Shown here piece by piece: positions 8,078-13,592 of a stretch of 64,000 nt of DNA. Each line of letters starts with the position of its first letter. Position 1 is the stretch's first letter. Source of the DNA: JBCCFK01 sp965262315 (GTDB taxonomy: Bacteria; Actinomycetota; Acidimicrobiia; Acidimicrobiales; UBA8592); contig CBDHFJ010000120.1 of the NCBI GenBank assembly GCA_965262315.1, forward strand, positions 1 through 64,000, read 5' to 3'. The notes beneath the pieces were generated by a model. That model saw only the letters and a program-made list of their open reading frames with translations, made no database searches and was not told the origin of the DNA. The position numbers and the translations under genes were made by a program.

Positions 8078-9253
8078 GTGAAAGCGCTGGTGTTCGAGCG
8101 GAAAGAAGCGCGCTACGGCGCGGCGATGTTGGCCTCACGGATCTCCCCCGGCGCCGGCGCGCAGGTCGGGCCGCTGCGGCTGAAGGACATCGACGCGCCG
8201 GAACTGCCGGGCGGCGACTGGTTCCGCATGCACCCACAACTCGCCGGGATCTGCGGCAGCGACCTGGCCACCGTCGAAGGCAAGTCGTCCCGGTACTTCG
8301 ACCCGCTCGTCTCCTTCCCGTTCGTACCCGGCCACGAGGTCTACGGGACGCTGGAGGACGGGCGACGCGTCGTGCTCGAACCGGTCCTCGGCCACAGCTG
8401 CCGGGGCGAGGCCGCACCGTTCCCCGGCGCCGCCCCCGGCGACGGCGACGACTACGGCTATCTGCTCGGCGGACCGGTCGACGACGGCATCCAGACCGGC
8501 TTCTGCGCGAGCACCGGCGGCGGCTGGGGCCTCGAGCTGGTGGCTCACGAATCACAGCTCCACACCGTTCCCGCCGAGATGAGCGACGAGGCGGCCGTCA
8601 TCATGGAACCCGCTGCCGGCGGGATCCACACTGCGTTCAAGGCCCGGATCGAACCCGGGGACACCGTGGTCGTGCAGGGTGCCGGCACCATGGGCCTGTG
8701 CACCATCGCGGCGATCCGCGAGCACACCCAGGCGGGGACCATCGTGGTCGCGGCCAAGTACCCCCAGCAGCGCACGTTCGCCGAGGAGTTCGGCGCCGAC
8801 GTGATCGCCGAGCCGGGCGAACTCAAGCGCGCCGTCCGGCGGGTCACGGGCTGCCGGATGATCGGCGACGACCTCAGCGGTGGCGCCGACGTGACCATCG
8901 ACGCCATCGGGAGTGCGGCATCGCTGAGCACGTCGCTCTCGGTGACCCGCCCACGGGGCCGGATCGTGATGCTGGGCATGCCCGGCGTCACCACCGTGGA
9001 TCTCACCCCGCTGTGGCACCGCGAGATCGAGCTGGTCGGCAGCTACACCTACGGCACCGAGCACCTCCCCGACGGCGACACCGCGACCAGCTTCGCGCTG
9101 GCGTTCGAGCTGGCTGCCGCCGCCGACCTGGGCCGACTGGTGTCGGCCACGTACCCACTGGACCGCTACAAGGACGCCATTCGCCACGCCGCCGAGGCGG
9201 GGCCGCGTGGTGCCGTCAAGATCGCGTTCGACCTGCGCGACGAAAAGCGCTGA
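8078..9253 (+). CDS. Zinc-type (MDR family) alcohol dehydrogenase
   Basis: 391 residues from a GTG start. The catalytic zinc site motif GICGSDLA and the later PGHEVYG (GHE motif) are present. The Rossmann motif is QGAGTMG, followed by a typical strand-helix pattern (IVVAAKYPQQRTFAEEFGADV). The four-cysteine structural zinc lobe seen in most zinc alcohol dehydrogenases is missing. The corresponding stretch has only one cysteine (GHSCRGEA) and is rich in Gly, Ala and Pro. Substrate unknown. An ABM-domain protein follows 20 bases downstream with its own ribosome binding site, so the two probably form an operon. Confidence 0.85.
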   Translation: MKALVFERKEARYGAAMLASRISPGAGAQVGPLRLKDIDAPELPGGDWFRMHPQLAGICGSDLATVEGKSSRYFDPLVSFPFVPGHEVYGTLEDGRRVVLEPVLGHSCRGEAAPFPGAAPGDGDDYGYLLGGPVDDGIQTGFCASTGGGWGLELVAHESQLHTVPAEMSDEAAVIMEPAAGGIHTAFKARIEPGDTVVVQGAGTMGLCTIAAIREHTQAGTIVVAAKYPQQRTFAEEFGADVIAEPGELKRAVRRVTGCRMIGDDLSGGADVTIDAIGSAASLSTSLSVTRPRGRIVMLGMPGVTTVDLTPLWHREIELVGSYTYGTEHLPDGDTATSFALAFELAAAADLGRLVSATYPLDRYKDAIRHAAEAGPRGAVKIAFDLRDEKR

Positions 9254-9273
9254 CCTCACGAGGAGCCCACACC

Positions 9274-9573
9274 ATGTTGATCATCGCCGGCAGCATCACC
9301 TTCGACCCGGCCCACACCGAGACGGCCAAGGCCGCAGCCGCCGAGATGATGGCGGCAACCCTTCAGGAGGAGGGTTGCCAGGACTATTCGTTCTCGATCG
9401 ACATGGCCGACGAGGCCACGATCCGGGTGTTCGAGATCTGGGACAGCGCCGAGCACCTCGCCGCCCATTTCCAGACCGAGCACATGAAGGTGTACCGCGA
9501 GAAGATCGCCGGGATCGGGATCAGCGGCCGCAGCCTCGCGAAGTACGAGGTGTCGTCGAGCGAACCCTTGTGA
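9274..9573 (+). CDS. ABM-domain protein (putative antibiotic biosynthesis / quinol monooxygenase)
   Basis: A 99-residue dimeric alpha/beta barrel-type protein. The family pattern is visible: an N-terminal strand (LIIAGSITFDP), EEGCQDYSFSIDM, and FEIWDSAEHLAAHFQTEHM near the middle. Relatives include cofactor-free quinol monooxygenases and haem-degrading enzymes, and the sequence does not show which. An AGGAG ribosome binding site (9260-9264) lies nine bases before the ATG. Same strand and close spacing suggest cotranscription with the alcohol dehydrogenase. Confidence 0.85.
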   Translation: MLIIAGSITFDPAHTETAKAAAAEMMAATLQEEGCQDYSFSIDMADEATIRVFEIWDSAEHLAAHFQTEHMKVYREKIAGIGISGRSLAKYEVSSSEPL

Positions 9574-9598
9574 TCGTCGCCGACGGCTCCGGTAGGAT
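9568..9598 (+). promoter_or_regulatory. Candidate promoter of the NYN-domain gene
   Basis: TTGTGA (9568-9573) as -35 and TAGGAT (9593-9598) as -10, 19 bases apart. It would give a leader of about 85 bases containing two paired repeats. Confidence 0.35.
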
Positions 9599-9610
9599 GG
9601 TCGACGTACC

Positions 9611-9674
9611 AGCCCCGGCCTTCCACTCGATCGCTCCGGCGACGCGGGGGAACGTCCGGGGCTTTCTCGTTCCC
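9611..9674 (+). promoter_or_regulatory. Structured 5' leader of the NYN-domain gene (possible pseudoknot)
   Basis: Two perfect inverted repeats interlock. AGCCCCGG (9611-9618) pairs with CCGGGGCT (9656-9663), and GGGAACG (9648-9654) pairs with CGTTCCC (9668-9674). The 3' arm of the first lies in the loop of the second, the arrangement of an H-type pseudoknot. The second stem ends directly against the GGAGG ribosome binding site (9675-9679) of the gene that starts at 9689. Confidence 0.45.
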
Positions 9675-9688
9675 GGAGGCGCTGCCCG

Positions 9689-10375
9689 ATGAGCGTCATG
9701 GTGTTCATCGACGGGCAGAACCTGGTCAAGGCGTTGCAGCGGTCGTTCCGCACCCGGGTGCACCCGGTGCTGCTCGGCCGTCACCTCGCCGGTGATCGGG
9801 AGATCGTCGAGATCCGCTACTACAGCGGTGTCCACCAGCCGAGGGAGAACCCCGACGTCCACGCGCTGGCCACCCGTCGCCACAAGCTGATCCGCTCGAC
9901 GGGCGTGACCGTGATCGAACGCACGCTCCAGTACCACTGGGAGTGGGGCATCGAGGACAGGCTGCCCCCGCCGTACCGAGCCGACGACCACGAGCGACAC
10001 GAGGTCACCGTGCGCCGCGAACGGCGAGCGCGCGAGAAGGGCATCGACCTCGCGCTCGGGCTCGACGCGGTCACGGCCGCGCTGCTCGACCGCTGCCGCA
10101 CGATCGTCATCGTGTCCCGCGATCGCGACCTGGTCGAGATCGCTCGGGAAATCAACGAGCGGGCGCGCTTCGCGTCCGTGCAGGTCGAGGTGGCGCTCGT
10201 CGCCGACCGCGGGCGCCGACACGTGATGGACGGCTACGACTACACCCACTGGATCGACGAGGACGTCGTCGACGCCTGCAGAGACGACTTCGACTACCGA
10301 CGCAAGCTCCCGAAGCAGCAGGTGCAGGCGTTCCTGGCGAGCCTCGGTCAGTCCGCCGACGGGCCCGGGCGGTAG
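9689..10375 (+). CDS. NYN-domain (PIN-like) ribonuclease
   Basis: 228 residues. The NYN fold is shown by the N-terminal VMVFIDGQNLVKAL (acidic D8, N11), by KGIDLALGLDAVTAALLDRC near residues 117-136 and by VIVSRDRDLVEI at about 139-150, whose aspartates complete the metal site. NYN proteins are predicted endoribonucleases of the PIN superfamily (LabA, DUF88, Limkain). Target RNA is unknown. The 5' leader is structured and touches the ribosome binding site, so autoregulation by RNA cleavage is conceivable. The 3' end overlaps the convergent DoxX gene by 28 bases. Confidence 0.85.
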   Translation: MSVMVFIDGQNLVKALQRSFRTRVHPVLLGRHLAGDREIVEIRYYSGVHQPRENPDVHALATRRHKLIRSTGVTVIERTLQYHWEWGIEDRLPPPYRADDHERHEVTVRRERRAREKGIDLALGLDAVTAALLDRCRTIVIVSRDRDLVEIAREINERARFASVQVEVALVADRGRRHVMDGYDYTHWIDEDVVDACRDDFDYRRKLPKQQVQAFLASLGQSADGPGR

Positions 10376-10854
10376 AAAGCACCCATGAGCGCGGCCGCGG
10401 CGGCGACGCCACCACCGGCCGAGATCACGAGGCCCGTGTAGCCGTCGAGCTCGTCGTCCCAGCCGATGGCGTGGTCGATCGACCACTCCAACGGACCGAG
10501 CATCGCCACCGTCACCGCCGCGATCGCCAGGATGAAGACGTACTCCCAGCCCTCGTTCAGGATCATGAAGCCGTTGTCCTTGTGGACCAGCCAGTAGGCG
10601 ACGGTCATCAGGCCGACGAAACCGAGCGCGGCGAACGTGGTCAGGAACCCCACGGCGAGGCAGAGGCCCGCGGCGATCTCGCCGCTGGCTGCGAGGGTGG
10701 CGTGCACCCGACCGGGCCGCATGCCCATGCTGTCGAACCAGCCGGCGGTGCCGGCGATGCGGCCGCCCTTGAAGAACTTGGCGTAGCCGTGCGCGGCCAT
10801 GGTCAGGCCCAGTGCGACGCGGATGATCAGCAGCGCCAGGTTGTACTCGTCCAT
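10348..10854 (-). CDS. DoxX-family membrane protein
   Basis: 168 residues with four predicted membrane helices. The family's first helix is NLALLIIRVALGLTMAAHG, followed by the YAKFFKG loop and a second helix around GEIAAGLCLAVGFLT. DoxX proteins are small quinone-associated or redox-associated membrane proteins, and the function in actinobacteria is unsettled. The extension after the fourth helix adds a further hydrophobic stretch. A GGGGGGA element lies upstream of the ATG. The 3' end overlaps the convergent NYN gene. Confidence 0.85.
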   Translation of the reverse strand: MDEYNLALLIIRVALGLTMAAHGYAKFFKGGRIAGTAGWFDSMGMRPGRVHATLAASGEIAAGLCLAVGFLTTFAALGFVGLMTVAYWLVHKDNGFMILNEGWEYVFILAIAAVTVAMLGPLEWSIDHAIGWDDELDGYTGLVISAGGGVAAAAALMGAFYRPGPSAD

Positions 10855-10964
10855 CGTCCCCCCACGTGGTCGTCCGGTGCGGACGGCCGCAGCGTAGTGG
10901 TGACGGGCCGCGCCGTCGCATCCGTCGTGGCGGCCGCCGCGGCGCTCTGCCAGGCTTGCCGACC

Positions 10965-11957
10965 ATGCCCGGACGCATCCTCGCCGCCGCCAGAACCCCC
11001 TGGGCGCCGCGACACACCAACCTCGACGGTGTCCGACCCGAGGCGATGCTCGAGGCGGCGATCGCCGGCGCCGTCGCCCGTGCCGAGCTCGACGTGCGCG
11101 AGATCGACCGCATCCTCGTCGCCTGCGACACCAGCGTCGGGGCGCAGGACCTGAACCTCGCTCGCCGGGTGGCGCTGTCGCTCGGGTGGACAACGGTGCC
11201 CGGCCTCACCGTCGACGGTCAGGGGGTGTCGGGCCTCGCACTCGTCGACCTCTCCGTGTCGTTGCCGGGCACGACGGTGGTCGCCGGCGTCGACGCGTCG
11301 TCGTCGGTTCCGCCCGGGGCCGGACTGGTCAGGGACTACGGCCGACCGACGATGGTCGAGCCGGAGCACGTCTGGCTGGAACGGCTGGCCCGCGAGCACG
11401 CGCTCGAGCGTGCCGATCTGGACGAAGCCGTGGCGGTGGCCATGGCCGCCGCAGACCTGATGTCGCCCGCCATCCTGCCCGACGCCGTCGCCGGGGTGGC
11501 CGGCGACACCAGTCGGGTCATCGAGCGCGACGACGCGGCGCCGCTGACCGAGGACGGGCTCCTGACCACCGACCACCTGGCGCCGTGGGCGGACGGCGCG
11601 GTCGCCGTCGTGATCGGTGATCGGCCCGATGGTCGAGCCGTGGAAGCCACATCGGTGTCGGCCGGGACCGACCGGCAGGCCGTGGAGTGGATGGCTGCGG
11701 CCCCGAACGTGGTCGCCGCAGACCACTCGGCAGTGGTGGTCGCACTCGGGGGACGGGCGGCCGCTCCGATCGTGTCGCCACTGACGGTGGGATCGGCCCC
11801 GTCTTGCGACGGACTCCGCGTCCTCGCGGACGTGTTCGCCACGGTCGACGGCAGGGTCGAGGTCCGAACCCGAGGGCGCAACGGCCAGATGGCCACGGTG
11901 ACCCTGGCGGCGCTGACCGACGACTCCGACCCCGTCTCTCGCCTGACGACGGCATAG
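10965..11957 (+). CDS. Thiolase-fold protein lacking the catalytic cysteine
   Basis: 330 residues, shorter than the usual 390-400 of thiolases. The N-terminus (RILAAARTPWAPR) and the later DHLAPWADGAVAVVIGD segment match acetyl-CoA acetyltransferases. At the nucleophile position the family has VNRxCxSGL. Here the aligned stretch is VDGQGVSGL, with glycine 87 (codon 11223-11225) in place of cysteine. The GHP histidine block and the C-terminal cysteine motif are not recognisable either. It cannot be a normal thiolase, and a structural or acyl-CoA-binding role is possible. A zinc-ribbon membrane protein follows nine bases later. Confidence 0.75.
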   Translation: MPGRILAAARTPWAPRHTNLDGVRPEAMLEAAIAGAVARAELDVREIDRILVACDTSVGAQDLNLARRVALSLGWTTVPGLTVDGQGVSGLALVDLSVSLPGTTVVAGVDASSSVPPGAGLVRDYGRPTMVEPEHVWLERLAREHALERADLDEAVAVAMAAADLMSPAILPDAVAGVAGDTSRVIERDDAAPLTEDGLLTTDHLAPWADGAVAVVIGDRPDGRAVEATSVSAGTDRQAVEWMAAAPNVVAADHSAVVVALGGRAAAPIVSPLTVGSAPSCDGLRVLADVFATVDGRVEVRTRGRNGQMATVTLAALTDDSDPVSRLTTA

Positions 11958-11960
11958 CCT
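11955..11960 (+). promoter_or_regulatory. -10 element of the zinc-ribbon membrane protein gene
   Basis: TAGCCT overlaps the stop codon of the upstream gene and lies six bases before the GTG at 11967. Confidence 0.45.
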
Positions 11961-11966
11961 GGTTCC

Positions 11967-12221
11967 GTGGGCACGGTCGTCAACATCGTCATCGCCGTCG
12001 TGTTCGCGTACCTGATCTGGCGCGCGGGCATGGCCATGCTCCGCGCCCTCGCCACCCCGCTGCCCGAGCCACCTCCGGCCGGCGAGCTGCGGAAGGTGAA
12101 GATCGGTTACCGGTGCCCGATCTGCGGCACCGAGGTCCGCATGACCATCTCGACGCACCAGGAGCCCGAGGCGCCCCGCCACTGCCAGGCGGACATGGAC
12201 CTCATCGCCCCCATCGAGTGA
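11967..12221 (+). CDS. Small membrane protein with zinc-ribbon motif
   Basis: 84 residues from a GTG start. One N-terminal membrane helix (VVNIVIAVVFAYLIW) is followed by a short Pro-rich stretch. Then comes a cytoplasmic or extracytoplasmic knuckle: C50-x2-C53 (YRCPICGTEV) and H72-C73 (PRHCQAD), which together can bind one zinc. Function unknown. It lies just before the cell division block and the DnaA-box region. Confidence 0.75.
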   Translation: MGTVVNIVIAVVFAYLIWRAGMAMLRALATPLPEPPPAGELRKVKIGYRCPICGTEVRMTISTHQEPEAPRHCQADMDLIAPIE

Positions 12222-12390
12222 CGGGAGCCGGTCACATGGCTGTCACCTTCGCGGCACGAACGCCCCGAGTCGTTCCGCATCGTGGAACAATTCAGCCCCA
12301 CCACGGACGGTGGCAACATTGACCACATCGACATGAGGTGTGGACATAGTGGAGCACGGGAACAGCGAGTGACGTGGGCAAACGCCCAAG

Positions 12391-12399
12391 TTGTCCACA
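12391..12399 (+). promoter_or_regulatory. DnaA box
   Basis: TTGTCCACA, an exact match to the consensus used by high-GC actinobacteria. Two near-matches lie within 75 bases upstream. Confidence 0.55.
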
Positions 12400-12421
12400 G
12401 GCGGGGGAAAACTCTGGGGAA

Positions 12422-12441
12422 GAATCACATCCATGTGATTC
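12422..12441. promoter_or_regulatory. 20-bp palindrome in the intergenic region
   Basis: GAATCACAT (12422-12430) and ATGTGATTC (12433-12441) are perfect complements around CC. It resembles a dimeric regulator site and lies 23 bases after the DnaA box. Confidence 0.5.
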
Positions 12442-12543
12442 AAGTTTTCGGTGACTTTTTTCGGAACAGCCGGAAAACCGCTGGTGGCGGCGGCAACTGT
12501 TGCCTTTTCCGCGCGATGTCCAGGCCAGGCCAGGCCCCGATCC

Positions 12544-12614
12544 CAGAAGTCGCGATACCTGTCCGTGTCTTGCTCTGAGCAGACACGCCGACAGGTTGGT
12601 CAGCCGATCGCGGT
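12544..12614 (+). repeat. 71-bp hairpin repeat, copy 1
   Basis: This segment matches the reverse complement of 56274-56344 at 61 of 71 positions with no gap. The core folds as outer stem ACCTGTC/GACAGGT (12557-12563 with 12590-12596), a CC bulge (12588-12589) and inner stem CGTGTCT/AGACACG (12564-12570 with 12581-12587). The loop contains GCTC/GAGC. In the other copy one inner pair changes from T-A to C-G, a compensatory change. The right end touches the stop codon of crgA, so it may work as a terminator. Confidence 0.8.
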
Positions 12615-12901
12615 CAGTGGTACTGCGTGGCGGTGATGATCCCGGCCAGGATCAAGCCAAGCCCGGCCAACAGGTACCAGTTGCTGGTGCCACCCGGGAG
12701 CAGGTCCACGTAGTTGAGGATGATCATCAGCGTGCCGACGCCCAGCAAGCCGAACATCAACACCGGGACCCACATCGGGCTCGGCGGACGTCCCGTGGGC
12801 GTGTAGCTCTCACGGGTGGTCAACACCTTCTCACCCTGGGGTCGAGTGCCCTTCTCGGTGATGCGGCTGTTCGGGACGCGGTGCTTCGGAGGCTTCCCCA
12901 T
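12614..12901 (-). CDS. crgA: Cell division protein CrgA
   Basis: 95 residues: a basic cytoplasmic N-terminus (about 42 residues, PPKHRVPNSRITEKG) and two membrane helices (about 44-62 and 75-91) joined by a short loop with DLLPGGTSNWY. This is the size and topology of actinobacterial CrgA, which sits at the septum and interacts with FtsZ, FtsI and other divisome proteins. Its place beside trpG and the pknB-pbpA-rodA block is the mycobacterial order. A -10 box (TAGGCT) lies eight bases before the ATG. Confidence 0.9.
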   Translation of the reverse strand: MGKPPKHRVPNSRITEKGTRPQGEKVLTTRESYTPTGRPPSPMWVPVLMFGLLGVGTLMIILNYVDLLPGGTSNWYLLAGLGLILAGIITATQYH

Positions 12902-12909
12902 GAAGCGGC

Positions 12910-12915
12910 AGCCTA
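12910..12915 (-). promoter_or_regulatory. -10 element of crgA
   Basis: TAGGCT on the minus strand, eight bases before the crgA ATG at 12901. Confidence 0.5.
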
Positions 12916-12992
12916 GCGGCCGAGACCGGGCTCGGCCCAAGCGCTCAGGCGAACCCTGTGCGAACTCCCCGGACGATCTCCGGCACGGCGGG

Positions 12993-12998
12993 TAGCCT
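12993..12998 (+). promoter_or_regulatory. -10 element of trpG
   Basis: TAGCCT, eight bases before the ATG at 13007. Confidence 0.5.
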
Positions 12999-13006
12999 CG
13001 GCGTCC

Positions 13007-13576
13007 ATGCCCTCCAGGGTTCTCGTGATCGACAACTACGACTCGTTCGTCTACATCCTCGTCCAGTATCTCGGTGAGCTGGGTGCCGAGCCGATCGTGC
13101 ACCGCCACGACGAGATCACCGTCGACCAGGCTGCCGAACTCGACCCGGACCGCATCCTGATCAGCCCGGGACCCGGCACGCCCGACGAGTCCGGCGTCTC
13201 CCTGGCCATCATCGAACGGTTCGGCGGCCACGTCCCGATCTTCGGCGTCTGCCTCGGCCTCCAGTGCATCGGCCAGGCCTTCGGCGGCACGGTGGTGCGG
13301 GCGCCCCAGGTGATGCACGGCAAGACCTCGTTCATCGACCACGTCGGTCTCGGCGTGTTCCAAGGGCTGCCCTCACCCCTCGAGGCGACGCGCTACCACT
13401 CGCTGGTGGTGCAACGCGACACGGTCCCCGACCAGCTCGAGATCACCGCCGAGAGCTCGGACGGCCTCGTCATGGGGCTCCGCCACCGGGACATCGCCGT
13501 CGAGGGCGTGCAGTTCCACCCCGAGAGCATCCTGACCGCAGGTGGCCACAAGATGCTCGAGAACTTCCTCGCCTGA
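13007..13576 (+). CDS. trpG: Anthranilate / aminodeoxychorismate synthase glutamine amidotransferase subunit
   Basis: 189 residues, a complete class I glutamine amidotransferase domain. It should hydrolyse glutamine and pass ammonia to a chorismate-using partner (TrpE or PabB) for tryptophan or folate synthesis. The triad is visible: C82 in FGVCLGLQ, H171 and E173 in QFHPES. The oxyanion segment ISPGPGTPDE is also present. The partner gene is not nearby, so trpG versus pabA cannot be decided. The gene sits between crgA and pknB as in mycobacteria and is convergent with pknB, 16 bases apart. Confidence 0.9.
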   Translation: MPSRVLVIDNYDSFVYILVQYLGELGAEPIVHRHDEITVDQAAELDPDRILISPGPGTPDESGVSLAIIERFGGHVPIFGVCLGLQCIGQAFGGTVVRAPQVMHGKTSFIDHVGLGVFQGLPSPLEATRYHSLVVQRDTVPDQLEITAESSDGLVMGLRHRDIAVEGVQFHPESILTAGGHKMLENFLA

Positions 13577-13592
13577 CCGACAGTCAGCGACG

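Larger units (their letters stand above)
12222..12543. other. Non-coding region with DnaA-box-like sites and GTCAC repeats (candidate replication-control region)
   Basis: No convincing gene lies between 12222 and the crgA stop at 12614. The region holds TTGACCACA (12319-12327, one mismatch to the actinobacterial box TTGTCCACA), an inverted box TGTGGACAT (12339-12347) and a perfect TTGTCCACA (12391-12399). It also has GTCAC direct repeats 11 bases apart (12231, 12242), further GTGAC at about 12370 and 12450, and an AT-richer stretch at 12415-12480 with TTTTTT. In mycobacteria crgA and trpG lie close to oriC, and the response regulator MtrA binds GTCAC-type repeats there. An origin, or a secondary DnaA-binding locus, is an inference. 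Confidence 0.45.

Noticed and set aside
12222..12613. Short open frames on both strands (60-100 codons) in the intergenic region
   Set aside because: They lack ribosome binding sites, third-position bias and recognisable domains, and they cross the DnaA box, the palindrome and the hairpin repeat.
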